DNA of 64,000 nucleotides from Tricholoma matsutake (taxonomy: Eukaryota > Basidiomycota > Agaricomycetes > Agaricales > Tricholomataceae), in assembly GCA_026075535.2 (NCBI GenBank), contig AP026544.2, positions 9,920,001 through 9,984,000 on the forward strand, given 5' to 3'. Shown here one piece after another: positions 44,869 through 56,649 of this stretch. The position numbers were made by a program, and so were the translations under genes. The notes under the pieces were generated by a model, which did no database searches, was not told where the DNA came from, and was given only the letters and a program-made list of their open reading frames with translations. How positions within the stretch are numbered: the first letter of the stretch is position 1; each line of letters begins with the position of its first letter.

Positions 44869-45680
44869 ATGCAATCCACACAACCCATGCACCCCATACT
44901 CAACAAACAAATCATCAATATTGTTATTATTCTTGTCAATGTAGTGTTTCCCACAATTGAGCACATTTTCTGTGCAATGCACCATATCAAACAATCCTAT
45001 CACACATCCATATTGTCTGGCAAAGGCTGGGTCCAGGAGCTACTCCATGGTCATCCCAAATGCATCCATACCAAGCTAGGGGTGCATAAATCTGTCTTTA
45101 GGCAGATGATTGTTGAGTTGTGTAATATGAGGCATTCTGACTCGAAATATGTCTTGTTGGAGGAGCAATTGGCCATTTTCTTATATATGTGTGTGACTGG
45201 CTTGACAATTTGACATGTTGGAGAGCATTTTCAATGATCAAATGAGACAATCTCCAGGTGAGCAGAGTATTCATTTGAATAATTGATGATTTGTGATGGT
45301 GCAGTCTCAGATATTTTTGGAAGATGGCTTGCATTCTCTTGACTCATCCATTCTATCCAAAATACATGTGCAAACCCATAGTTTCACCATCCCCATACCT
45401 TCAAAATAACCCAAAGCTATGGCTGTTCTTTAAGGGCATAGTTGGTGCAATCGATGGAAGTCATATCCATCTTTCATGCCCATCAGCAATGTGTGTGGCA
45501 TGTTGCAACCGGAAAGGATTCATATCACAGAATTGTCTTTTCTGCTGTTCCTTTGACATGATGCTTTAACTGGATGGGAGGGCTCAATTTCTGATGCTCG
45601 TCTTTGGGAAGTTTCTCATGGTCTTCATATTCTGGACTGGAAGGAAGCTGGAGCTTCCAACACTCAAGGAGAACAAGACA
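44869..45680 (+). pseudogene. PIF/Harbinger transposase (DDE_4), decayed
   Basis: IS5-like DDE transposase remnant. N-terminal part SYHTSILSGKGWVQELLHGHPKC and LEEQLAIFLYMCVTGLTI, then FWKMACILLTHPFYPKYMC, the first catalytic Asp in FFKGIVGAIDGSHI (45430-45475), NRKGFISQNCLFCCSFDM, and, after a frameshift at 45565, the second Asp box GWEGSISDARLW. The last part including the third acidic residue is not seen. Terminal repeats were not found. Confidence 0.8.
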
Positions 45681-46513
45681 TGTTATGAACTTAGTATATT
45701 TAAGGGGAGGAAACTAAGCTACAGTACAAGACTCGAGGTATAGACTATATGCTATCAGGAGAACATGTGATAATGGATGCTGATGTAAGAGGACACTCTT
45801 ACAGTATTCTGATGTAAAAAAATAAAAGAAAATTTTTATTATATAATTGTTTTCTAACACTAGACCATGGATGAATCACTGCTTTTTTTGAGACCATCAG
45901 GGACATTGGAATGTCTGGTCAAAGGTAACTGCTCACTATCTACATTGTTCTTGGTGGGTGGGTTGGCAAAGACAAGATGACCAATAGTTGCTGGTTGAAG
46001 TTCAGCACTGGTTGCATGGCCTTCACCATTCAAATTGCTCCCAAGTACTGTGTTGAAACTAACTGTTTCTATGATCGAGTGCTTTTTGTTGACAATGATA
46101 AGTATGAGTGCTGGATACATTGCCTGGCAGAATTTGTCAGGTCAGTGAAATGCCAACACAGATCATGGGCTGATGGAAGACTTGCCACCAACTCATAATA
46201 AATGGAACTAAAAACATCCATTGCATAGTAAGCAGCTGTACCTGGGGTATTTATTAAAATGCTGAGCAAAAAGTTTGCCAACTAAGACATGATAAGTCAT
46301 TTGATCAGTAGCTAGCTGACATGTGCATGAAAGCAGAATCAAAACTCACTTGTAATATGAGGAAGATAACTCCTGACTCCACAAGAAGAAACAGCACTTT
46401 TTGCACAGGAGATTGTTGTTTCTTCAGACCAAGATTCTTGGTGGCTTTTTGGTAGTCCCTATCAGGAATGAGCAATATTCATTGACATCAGAGGAAATAT
46501 TGACCAACCATAG

Positions 46514-46940
46514 TATAAGGGCAACCTGAGCCTCTAGCAAAGGGAAATCCGAAGTTAAAATTATACTACATAATACAGGCATTGGGGACACACCTAGCAA
46601 AGGGAAATCCGAAGAGAAAACTCTAAAGGATCCCCTTGCTGATGCCCAGTATATGTGAAGACGACAAAAATCAAATATAACCTAAAAATAGAAAAAGGCA
46701 GAGATAGGCGGATCAAGGCCGCCGAATGACATCATACCAAGGGGTATGTGTCGGAAGGGGTACTCCGCCTCTAAATATAAAAGTGTCAACATATACAAAC
46801 ATGATAGCAAGGGAAAATTAGTAATAAAATCCGGAAAAATCATAGAAAATGAAGAATAGAAGGAAATGAGGTGGGGAAAAATATGGGACAAACATAAAAA
46901 ATAGGAAAAACACACAGGGCACCCCCCTAGTCCCCTTACA
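46514..46940 (-). repeat. 3' LTR of gypsy A2
   Basis: 427 bp; coding strand TGTAAGG...CCTTATA. Next to the purine tract at 46941-46956. Confidence 0.93.
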
Positions 46941-46981
46941 TCACCCCCTCTCTAAGATGCATCGCCCCGATGCATTCAAAA

Positions 46982-49900
46982 TCATATACAACCAAAGTCC
47001 GTGACTTGAATGCGACGCGGTGCAGCAGTGTGCCGTCGGTGGAATTCCTTGATTAACCGAGGGGCATTTACATCAGACTCTTCGACCCATGAGTTCTCCT
47101 CATACCCATAACCCTTCCAATGTACCAAATACTGGAGTTTTCCTCGATGCAAACGACTGTCCCAGATTGACTCGACTTCATATTGGGGTTCTCCCTCGAT
47201 CACTGTAGGTGGTGGTGGTGGGTGTGAATGGCATCCCGGGAACGGATCTGGGGGAGCTGGAAGCAATTTGATGACATGGAAGACGGGATGGAGTCTGGAC
47301 ATGGAGGCTGGGAGGCGTAGACGATAGGCATGTGTTCCAATGCACTTGACAATGGGGAAAGGTCCCAAGAAGCAATGAGCGAGTTTCTTGGATGGATGTG
47401 TAGTGGAGATGTCACTGGAGTCGAGATAAACTCGATCACCAACCTTGTACTGAGGGGTTGGGGAGTGGCGCTGGTTGTAAAATCGCACCATGTCATCCTT
47501 CGCCTTTGCTAAGGCTGCCCTTGCCTCCTCCAAGCTATCCCTCATGCGTTCTGTGAACTCATTCACTGTCTCGATGTGTGAGGGAGTTTGGCGAGGTTCA
47601 AATCCCATGCGTGGATGTCGTCCAGTGTCTAAGAGGAAAGGGGTCTGTTGAGTGGAAGCATGGACATGGTTGTTGTACCTGAACTCGGCCAAAGGAAGGA
47701 GATCATCCCAATCGTCCTGGCATTCATTGACAAAGAGGCGGATGTACTGCTCCAGTTCCTGGTTGACTCGCTCCGTCTGGCCATCAGTTTGTGGGTGATA
47801 AGCAGTTGAAGCGAGGAGTTTGATCCCCAGGAGTCAGTACAGCTCATGAGTGAACTCTGCCATGAACTGAGGGCCACGATCCGAGAGGAAGGCACCAGGA
47901 AGTCCATGTAATTTCCACATGTGGTGGAGGTAGAGTCGAGCAGCACCTAGGGCACTGACAGTGGTGTGAGTGGGAATGAAGTGAGCGTGTTTTCCCACTG
48001 AGTCAACTGTGCACATCACCGCATCAAACCCGTTTGACTCTGGCAATTCCACCACAAAGTCGACGCTGACGACATCCCAACGACTCTCTGGAACAGGAAG
48101 AGGGTGTAGCTCACCAATAGGCTTGCAACAAGGGACCTTGGTGCATAAGCAAAGGTCACAAGTGCGACAATACTGACCAATGAGCTGTGACATTTGTGGC
48201 CACCAATAGTTCCGTGAGGTGAGCTCCAAGGTCTTCCAGCATCCGGGGTGGCCAGCAATCTGTGAGTCATGGTGTTGGGATATGATGCGCCGGCAAAGGT
48301 CTGGGTCATTGGGAACATAGATGCGATCCCTGAAATACAACAAGTCCTCCTTTTCAGCCCACTCTGCCGCACGTAAGGAAAGGGTCGATCCCTTCCTCAG
48401 TTCTTTAACAGCTCGGGCGACAACATCCTCATGTAAACCACTACGGTTTGCGCGACGAATGTCACATAGAATGTCCCACTCCTCGCCCTGGGGTGCGATG
48501 CCTTCCAGTGCCCGAATGGTGAACAGGTCTGGCTGCAACAGCACAATGTTTTGGTTGTCACCGCTGCCATCCCCATGGTCTGCACGTCGGGATAGGGCAT
48601 CGGTCTTCCCCATGCTGCGACCCGGATGGTGGTGCAAGGAGAAGACGAATCTAGATAGATACAGGGACCAACGAGCTTGACGACGGTTCAATTTCTTGGC
48701 CGTCATGAAGTACTCGAGGTTCTTGTGATCCGTCCAAATTTCCACCTTGTGTTGGGCACCCTCGAGGAAGTGTCGCCACTCCTCAAGCACACACATTATC
48801 GCCAACATCTCCTTGTCATGGATCTCGTAGTTTCTCTCTACAGCACTAAGGCTTTTGGAGTAGAACGCCACAGGATGCCACTTCTGGTCCTCCGGAGACT
48901 GCTGAGACAACACAGCGCCCGTCGCAAAGTCAGAACTGTCGGCTTCTACACGAAAAGGACGCGAATCGTCAGCAAAGGTAAGGATCGGAGCGGAAGTGAC
49001 CATCTCCTTAAGCTTTTCGAATGCCTCCTGTTGTGCATTATCCCACCTCCATGCCTCCTTTCCTGTCAAGTTGAACAGCGGTCATGCATGATGTGAGAAA
49101 TCCTTGATAAAACGCCGATAAAAATTGATGAAGCCCAGGAAAGACTGCACCTCCTTCTTGTTTGTGGGCATCGGCCAAGCTGTGACCCCGTTTACCTTGA
49201 TAGGATCCATCTCTACTTGACCCTCCGAGATAATCAGGCCGAGGTACTCGATCTTGGTCCTTTCGAACTCACATTTGTCCTGACGAAGGTAGAGTTTGTA
49301 CCGTCAAAGTCGCTCTAGGATGAGGCGCATGATGCGACGGTGCTCTTCAACCGTGCGAGTGAAGATGAGGATGTCGTCGAGATAGATGCAGACAACGCCT
49401 TTGAGGATGAGGTCATGGAAGATGTCGTTCATCATGGTCTGAATGGTGGCAGGGCTATTAGTAAGGCCAAAGAACATGACAAGCGGTTCAAAAAGACCAC
49501 GGTTGGTATGAAAGGCTGCCTTCCACTCATCTCCCTCCTTTATCCTCACATTATTATAGCCCCAACAGACATCGAGCTTGGTGAAGTATCGGGCTCCATG
49601 GAGCTGGTTTACGAGTTCAGAGATGAGGGGTAGTGGGTAGCGATTTTTGACCGTGATGTTGTTGAGTCTTCTGTAGTCTTGAACCGGTCGAAGTGAGCCA
49701 TCCTTCTTCTTGACAAAGAAAAAGGGAGAGGCCATGGGTGACTTCGATGGTCGAATACGTCCAGAGGCCAGGTGCTCGTCGATGAACTGGTCAAGCTGCC
49801 ATTGTTCCTCCGGAGAGAGAGGATAGACCTTGCAGGATGAAGGGGTTGCGCCAGGGGTGAGTTCGATCGCGTGATCCCATGGCTTACATGCAGGAAGAGA

Positions 49901-50854
49901 GTCGAATGACTCCTTGGAGAACATGTCTTCAAACTCATGGAGATGAGGGAGTAAGGAGTTAGTAGAGGATTTAGCAGCATTGTTTTTGTGGAAGGCCTCA
50001 GCAAGGCGTTGGGATATGTTCGATGTGGCACACACCTCATGCAATGAGCGAATCGCAGTGTAGAAGATCCGATCACCCTCCTCCACTTCCTCTGGGTCCT
50101 CATCATCATCATCCAAGTCCGGCATTAGATCAGGAACCCCTTCCAATTCCACTTCAGGTATAGGCAGGGGTCCAGCACGACACTTCTGAGTTTGTCGTAT
50201 TGCCGCCTTCTGTCCACGACGTTCTTGCCTGGCTTCTGTGAAACATGTCCGACAGCGGGATGGACATCGGCTCATGGTAACCTCCCCAGTGCGCCAGTCG
50301 ACCTCTGGGTTATGGTCTCGAAGCCATGGATATCCCAAAATCGCCTTTTGCTTTCCTAATTGAGTGACAGCAAAAAGGGCATGCTCACTATGATCTTTGT
50401 AACGGAGAACCAGGTCTGCAACCTCTCGGATGGCACCAGCTTCATTTGGGAATCCATCCACGTTATATACAGGTATTGGACGTGAGAGTGAGCGAGTATT
50501 TAGACGATGTTGTTGTACCAGATGGGAATCGATGAAGAGACCAGTCGCACCAGAGTCCAGGAGCGCAGAGACACCGAGTATCTGTCCAGTGTCGGTCGTC
50601 TGCAGTTCGATGGCTAGGTTTAAGGAATGTGCAGAGGGAGTGGATGCCACAATATACTTGCGTGGTAGTTTATGCTCCCATGATTTAATTTTGGGACGTG
50701 GAGTAGAAGGAGAGATGGGGAGAGCAGGTACATCTTTAGCCAACTTCGAAGGGTCAGAGAGGGGAGCAGTCACAGAAATGGATTCATTCTCTGGGGATTC
50801 AACTGACAAGACTTCAAAGCGGTTATGGACAGGCAGTGAGGGCATACGATTCAC
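46982..50854 (-). pseudogene. pol: Pol of gypsy A2
   Basis: One frame, with the protease LLDSGATGLF and RT FTKLDV...YLDDILIF sites intact, interrupted by TGA at 49304, 49082 and 47834; A1 has CGA at all three. RNase H, H2C2 finger, integrase core and chromodomain follow as in A1. Because A2 lacks the 11 bp deletion and A1 lacks these stops, the two copies show independent decay of one parent. Confidence 0.92.
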
Positions 50855-51969
50855 TCGCTGTGAATAGGAAAATCCTGCTCCTCTACAACTTCCAGCTTAA
50901 CCTCCTCTGCAACTTGATCCTTCGCTTCCTCAACATCTACAAGTGCCAACAAATCTTGCAGGAGTTTGTCTCGTCCCTCGGGGGTGAGCATGCGGATATC
51001 CTGACGATGGGGACACGCTCCAGCCCTGTGTCCAGGTTCCCCACAACGGTAGCAGAGATCCAACTTACGTGCACGGCTGCGGGCTGCATCAACATCCATT
51101 GGTACTGGGACATTGACGGCTGGTGTGGGAGTTTGACGAGCAGGAATGGGGTTAGGGTGGGGGAGGCTTCGATTGAAGGTGTAGGGTGTATGAGTGGTAG
51201 TTGGAGCACGGAATGCAGCATTAAACGCTGCATTTGTGAGTCGGTTCTCATCACAGAGTGAAGCAGCTTCATACCAAGCAAGGATATCATCATCCGCTGG
51301 GCGCCCTTCCAACATCTGTGCAATCTGGTCCTGAATTTCTTGGTTGAGCCCCCGTCGGAACTTCACCACCACTGGTAACCCACTCCCATACCCTGCCATG
51401 TCCACCAAATCCTTGAACTCATCGATATAGTCGTCCATGGATCGACGTCCCTGGTGGTAAGTGGATGACTCAAGTCGTGTCACTGCTCAGTGGCATTCAT
51501 TGAGGGGGCAGAAGTGGCGTACGAACTCAGCTTGAAAGTCACCCCAAGTGGAGAAAGGTAGAGAACCGAGTTCTTTAGTTTGACGTAGGATACGGTCCAC
51601 ATAGAGATAGGCGCATTCAGATTTCATGTATGTGAAGGCTCAATAAATTTTTGCAGCCTCATCGACGAATTGATGCGACTGGAGACTAATGTATAACTCA
51701 CAGGAATTAAGGAATGCACGTCCCTGCGCACGTGCACCATTAAATTCGGCGGGGGGGGACGGTTTGATCTGGGCACATTCCTTAGTGGACGCGTTTGGCA
51801 AAACGTCATTGTTGGGTGCACTTGGAGTCATGAAGGGGGAACTATTAGTCATAGGGTTAGCCTGGAGGGTCCTAACGAAGTTTTCAATCGTAGATTTAAG
51901 CGAGTCAATTTGCGCGTGCATTCCGGAAACGTCGCTTTCAAGCGCGTCGAAGCATTCTGATGCGTCCAT
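50851..51969 (-). pseudogene. gag: Gag of gypsy A2
   Basis: From ATG 51969. Stops at 51640 (TGG to TGA, Trp in A1) and 51487 (CGA to TGA, Arg in A1). The rest is open through the zinc knuckle (CYRCGEPGHRAGAC) and a C-terminal tail missing from A1, ending at 50851. The gag stop overlaps the start of the pol frame by one base or so, with pol in -1, which suggests frameshift translation. Confidence 0.9.
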
Positions 51970-52135
51970 GTTGCTAGAGAGCGCGTTTGGCGAAAATGGC
52001 GGCGTGATAAAGGCGAGAGTATCTGGAATGGTGTGTAGGGACTCTGTGGAGCCTTGGGAAGCGTCGTCCAGTCCATACCTGCCTATTTTGGGCAGTGCGT
52101 TCACAATTTTCGGGCCTTAGGGGAGAGTTTTCTAC

Positions 52136-52562
52136 TATAAGGGCAACCTGAGCCTCTAGCAAAGGGAAATCCGAAGTTAAAATTATACTACATAATACAG
52201 GCATTGGGGACACACCTAGCAAAGGGAAATCCGAAGAGAAAACTCTAAAGGATCCCCTTGCTGATGCCCAGTATATGTGAAGATGACAAAAATCAAATAT
52301 AACCTAAAAATAGAAAAAGGCGGAGATAGGCGGATCAAGTCCGCTGAATGACATCATACCAAGGGGTATGTGTCGGAAGGGGTACTCCGCCTCTAAATAT
52401 AAAAGTGTCAACATATACAAACATGATAGCAAGGGAAAATTAGTAATAAAATCTGGAAAAATCATAGAAAATGAAGAATAGAAGGAAATGAGGTGGGGAA
52501 AAATATGGGACGAACATAAAAAATAGGAAAAACACACAGGGCACCCCCCTAGTCCCCTTACA
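52136..52562 (-). repeat. 5' LTR of gypsy A2
   Basis: 427 bp, near-identical to 46514-46940. The same TATA-like box and AGAGTTTTCT start as in A1. Confidence 0.93.
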
Positions 52563-53459
52563 CATAGCTTGTAGGCAATCAGCAAGGTTGCAAGAAGGTT
52601 AGTTACAATAGAGGCAGCAAAGCTGCAGCTTAAAATAATGGTGAGCATATTCTGTGATCTTTCCGACATGGCAAGGCCAATGAACATTGTCACTGATGCA
52701 GACACCATCATATGAGTCAGCAATTTGAGTTGGATAACTGTGAAACTTCAAATCTCACCAAATGTCACCAACAAAAAGAAAAGAGGGCCAATCATGACCC
52801 ATTGACATTGTGGAAAGAGGACCCAAGCTCACCATATAACCACAATATCATTAATGAACCACTAAAAATGGCAGGAGGATACATTTCAGAAGGATGCAAG
52901 ATGGAAAATTGAGTTTACAACACCATAAAAGAGGTCAAGTACAAATTGATAAGATACAGCTTAGCTGTTGCTGCATCGGATAAAGCCATCTTCTCAGACA
53001 ACTCCATACCAACATTCTTCACAAGCAATGAGCACATCTGAATTGTAACAAATGCCATCCATGCAGCCCAACATATGGTTGTTGCAGTGAAGCTAAGGAT
53101 GATTAGAATAAAGATTGCCAATGTTGGGTAAGATTTGAGTCCCTGGCACCTGTAAACAGAGTTAAACCTCTAAAATTAGCAGTGTAGGCTTGGACAAACA
53201 AAGTGGTGTGTACTGCGATAGAGAAGACCATTATGAATATGCCTGATATAGAAAGGTTAGAGTTGGATCAATAGGGTAAATTGTAACATCATTACCATAT
53301 AGCAAGGTGGTAGTTGTAAGACATGCAAGGTTTGTCAGAAGTACAATGCCCACACACCGAAGGCGTGCATTATCATCAGGAGTGATGGTCATACTAATAC
53401 TTGAAGGTGGAGGGCAATGTTGAATTTCATGAGCATTGAGCATACTACAGACACTTATA

Positions 53460-53640
53460 AGTTATTTGTGGGTTCTCGATCAAGGCCATCTATGAAACGG
53501 ATGAGCCGCAGCATCAAGGAGACCGAGGTTAGAAGCATGGACACCACGAAACCAGGGTATCCAGGAGCATGGATTGACATGAAATCAGTGTAACATGATT
53601 TGGCCGGAATGATCTAGGAATGATCAGATTACACGAACCA
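53460..53640 (-). repeat. Short duplicated segment, possible first exon of the membrane protein gene
   Basis: Related to 55400-55530. On the minus strand ATG 53580 opens MSIHAPGYPGFVVSMLLTSV with a hydrophobic run, ending near 53465. It might be the true start of the seven-helix gene, but no clean junction to 53443 is seen. Confidence 0.35.
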
Positions 53641-53659
53641 AACACCTGTCACCTTTTCC

Positions 53660-54120
53660 CGTACACCCACACATAGCTGTACTACCCTCCACCATCGGCA
53701 CCCGCCCCAACAAGCCTAGCCATAATGCCCATCCCCCCATTCGCATCGCCCTCATTCTCCCGCCAATAAAGCACAAAAGCAATATTCAACAACTGCCGAC
53801 TGAACGATCTCAATTCATCCAAAGTTAACGGATTCCTCTGCGTCTAGGTCGGTCCTATTTCTCTATAACCACGTACGGACAACGACGATGAGGACAAACC
53901 CAGCAATTCCTCATTCATAAACCCCCATCCCCGAACCCGAATCCGAAGCTTCAAGAACCTCGTCATCCCCCACAGTCTTCAACGCCTGTCCGTATCAAGA
54001 ACGCTATTCCCATGATACAACAACGTCGTAGACCCGCTCGCGTCATTACAAAGCACCCTACCTCTTATGTACCCTCGATAGACTTCTCAACTTCTCCAAT
54101 CAAGCCCGCACCTGCTGCGA
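53660..54120 (-). pseudogene. HUL5/UBE3C-like HECT ligase fragment, middle part
   Basis: CpG-rich. On the minus strand NPLTLDELRSFSRQLLNIAF followed by VLYWREN (53850-53770) matches the segment ahead of the HECT domain in HUL5-type E3 ligases. Upstream stretches such as LLYHGNSVLD and KTVGDDEVLEASDSGSG look like the same protein, with stops and frameshifts. It lies head-to-head with the C-terminal fragment that starts near 54300, so the gene has been inverted or partly duplicated. Confidence 0.6.
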
Positions 54121-54249
54121 GGACCGCGTCTGAGCACTGTGGGCCAGAGGGTGCTTGGCGCGAATAGACATTCGATGAGAGCAGGAAAGACGGAGCCGTT
54201 GTGTATTTCTTTACGTGAGAGTAAACATCCTTTCCCCCGCCCAGCCCAA

Positions 54250-55010
54250 ACCAACCTCTCCTCCCCTACCTTCGAAGAAAAACTCTCCACCACCAACAAC
54301 GCCCGCTTTACGCACCCGCACACACACCAAACGCACATCTCAAATCGACGTACAGTTGTTCGTAGAAGCAGCCATCTAATCCATCCTTTCTCCCTCCAGC
54401 CCAAACTAAACTATCCCCCAGCTTCGAAGAAGAATAACTCTTCACAACCAACGACGCCCGCCCCACGTACCCACACACACGCCAAACGCCAACTAGCCTA
54501 CCTCGTCAACAACATCCCCTTCTCCATTCCCTTCGACGTCCAAGTCTCCATATTCCGCAACTTTGTATTCAACCAGGGCAACACTCTCAATCTCGTTCTC
54601 AATTTCATTTCTCTCGTAACCCCATGCAGATGTGGACGAGAACCGGCCCGAGAAGACGAAGGGCCAAGTATGTAGGTTGGGTTTGATAAACTTGAAGAGG
54701 CGGATTTGAAGGCTCCGGTTGAGATTACGTTTATTGATGAGGAGTGAGTGTTTTTGTTCTTTTTTTTGTGTGCTTGTCGCGTTTTTGGAGCTGATGTGTT
54801 GAATTTATAGGGTGGGGATTGATGGAGAGTGTGTTTAAAGAGTTTTTCGCGTCGTTGTGTAAAACGTTTTTGATACCGATCGTGGGCTTTCGTTAGCGAA
54901 TGTGAAGAACGAGTTGTATCCGACCCCGCATGCGTACGCTAGGGTATCCTCGTCGACGTCGCTTTTGCTGGATTCTTCCTCGCTAAACTTCTATGGAGAC
55001 TATATACAGC
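54250..55010 (+). pseudogene. HUL5/UBE3C-like HECT ligase fragment, start of the HECT domain
   Basis: HECT E3 ligases pass ubiquitin from an E2 to a substrate. Here IPFSIPFDVQVSIFRNF (54515-54565), GFDKLEEADLKAPVEITFID (54680-54745), a GTGAGT...TTATAG intron (about 54743-54810), FKEFFASLCK and FDTDRGLSLANVKNELYPTP (54880-54945) follow the HUL5 order. The homology stops at LNFY (54990), before the catalytic Cys lobe. Near 54230-54350 and 54395-54490 there is a partial duplication of about 100 bp (CAGCCCAAAC...CGAAGAA). Stops and frameshifts make it dead. Confidence 0.65.
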
Positions 55011-55593
55011 AATATCAAGCCCTGCATATCGCCAGGTGACTACGTACTCGCCTCTACATGTCAGGGTATCTTTCACAGTCTGGGTTCCATGGCACCTAGA
55101 AAGTCTCAGTTACTATACGAGGAGTGGGATATGAATTGAGCATAACGCGATACTATTATGAATTCCACAGAGTTATAAAATATGTATAAGCAGCGTACTA
55201 ATCTCCACCTTCATTTCTGAGGACCACACCAAAAGTATCTATGTACCTAGGCGCTGCTTGCCGTCCTTCGATCTGTAGTATCGACAAAGTGAGAATGATG
55301 AAAAGCAGTTTCTCGAATGAAGTGAAAAACTTAAGTTGCGTTATCTCCAGTCACCTTCAACATGTTCGTCAGTCGCTTGGAATTATAGGCGTTGTTCTCG
55401 ACTTGGGCAAACGAAACAGATGAGCCACAGCATCAAGGAGACCTAGTCTAGAAACATAGATTGCCACGAAATCAGTGTAACAGAATTAGAAAGTTTTGGC
55501 CCGAATGATCTGGCACGAGTTTTTCATTTGTTGTACCCATCCCTAAAATAGATGGAAAATGATATGTAGCGTTCACAGATATTTACAGCCGAT
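55011..55593. other. No gene recognised; duplicated segment at 55400-55530
   Basis: CpG-containing sequence. 55410-55530 resembles 53490-53640 (ATGAGCC.CAGCATCAAGGAGAC, GAAATCAGTGTAACA). Otherwise no conserved frame. Confidence 0.4.
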
Positions 55594-55999
55594 ATGATTG
55601 ATCGCTGGTGTGGAAGGGTCAGTTGGCCTGCTCGCCAACTTTCCCATTCCTGGGAATTTCGTCTTGGTTACTCCGTCATGCACCGGAACCGTTGCACAAC
55701 CGTATACCCTTCAACCTTTTTCTTACATTCTTCAACATTTCTTGTTACTAACTTTTTCATTGCTTACAGTTTATTATAACTTGATTATAACTTACAATCC
55801 CCCTCAACACGACGACGACATCTCTTCGCACGACGCGTCCCATCACGTCTCCATGCTTCCTTGGCTTTCGCGCCGACAGATCCGCTTTCAACAAGACGTT
55901 CCGGAACAGTTCCCAGTTTTTCATCAATCTTTTACTCAGTACGAATTCAACGATCCGGCACTTGGCCCGAATAGTCAACATCCGGACTCTGGACGGTAG
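55594..55999 (+). CDS. Possible small protein gene, 133 codons, weak
   Basis: An open frame 55598-55999 with a hydrophobic stretch (FLLLTFSLLTVYYNLIITY) and a polar tail (HDDDISSHDASHH). It has no homology I recognise and no conserved copy in the window, and its first codon may not be ATG. It may be chance in a CpG-rich stretch. Confidence 0.2.
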
Positions 56000-56649
56000 G
56001 GTCGAGATCCGTCATTTGAGAGTTCTCCGCACTTGCTGGGGGCACAGGTCGCGTCCCACAAATAGAGAACCTCGATAACGGACTACTCCCCGAGTCATTC
56101 CCAGCTTGTGAAACCCCGAGACGAGGACTCGATGATGCCACCTCGACATCATCCGCCGTACAAACGCCATGCTTATCTTGAAGAACACTCACACTTTCCG
56201 AAACCGACGATCTGGCTTCCTAATTAGTTTATCACTTTCGTTGATGATCCGGTCCTGTCGGCGCAAGAGAACGCGCGCAATTAGGTTTTTCATTTTCTGT
56301 ACTATGATTTGTATATAGGTGTCTCCCCACCTTTCGAATGGGACATCCTTGTTTTGACTCACATTTTACGGTCCCCTCTAAGTTTTCCTCTCAAGTTGCC
56401 CAAGTCCTCAAGCCTTCTGCACACCAAGGTGTAGATATTAAGCTAAGTTCTCAAGTTTTCAAGCTCTTCTGTCTCGTTTGCCTAGTTCCTGTGTGTTCCA
56501 ATTGCTACAAGTTACATATTAAGTAAAGTATTTCACATTGACAAGTCCCCATTGACCCTCGAGTCATTATTCCTTCGACGCAACAATTTCTCACTTTCAA
56601 TGACATTGACATGATTGACAATAGTTGTATTCTGCATTAATTTCCTTTT
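56000..56649. other. No gene recognised
   Basis: CpG-bearing in the first third, then T-rich with CTCAAGTTTTC-type repeats. A TATATAGG-like box at 56312 followed by polypyrimidine sequence could be an LTR remnant, but no second copy is in the window. Confidence 0.35.

Larger units (their letters stand above)
46514..52562 (-). mobile_element. Ty3/gypsy chromovirus A2, complete but inactivated
   Basis: 6049 bp with 427 bp LTRs at 46514-46940 and 52136-52562 and a perfect 5 bp duplication CATAG (46509-46513 and 52563-52567). Same family as A1, but LTR variants (for example TCTAAAGG for TCTAAGG) are shared within the copy, so the two are separate insertions. The internal complement AGAAAACTCT next to the 5' LTR (52124-52133) is kept. 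Gag and pol contain six stops or so; most are TGA where A1 has CGA. Confidence 0.95.
45860..53443 (-). pseudogene. Host seven-helix membrane protein gene split by gypsy A2
   Basis: Exons on the minus strand upstream of A2: 53443-53296 (MLNAHEIQHC..., VGIVLLTNLACL), from 53242 (GIFIMVFSIA), then about 53180-52915 (KSYPTLAIFILIILSFTATT) and 52870-52790, then VTMFIGLAMSERSQNM and IILSCSFAASIVTNLLATLL up to 52563. Downstream of A2: about 46470-46385 (KNLGLKKQQSPVQKVLFLLV), 46270-46190 and 46124-45860 (MYPALILIIVNKKHSIIET). GT-AG introns of 44-70 nt join them. Helix pattern and the LVESG...NxxxYxE(L)..MYP layout match a large fungal seven-helix family. TGA at 52829 replaces an expected Arg (IW-stop-AW). 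Broken but recent. Confidence 0.65.

Noticed and set aside
46069..46281. The 70-residue minus frame ending in LSLSTKSTRS as a separate gene
   Set aside because: It reads through an intron of the seven-helix membrane protein gene; the spliced frame is the better explanation.
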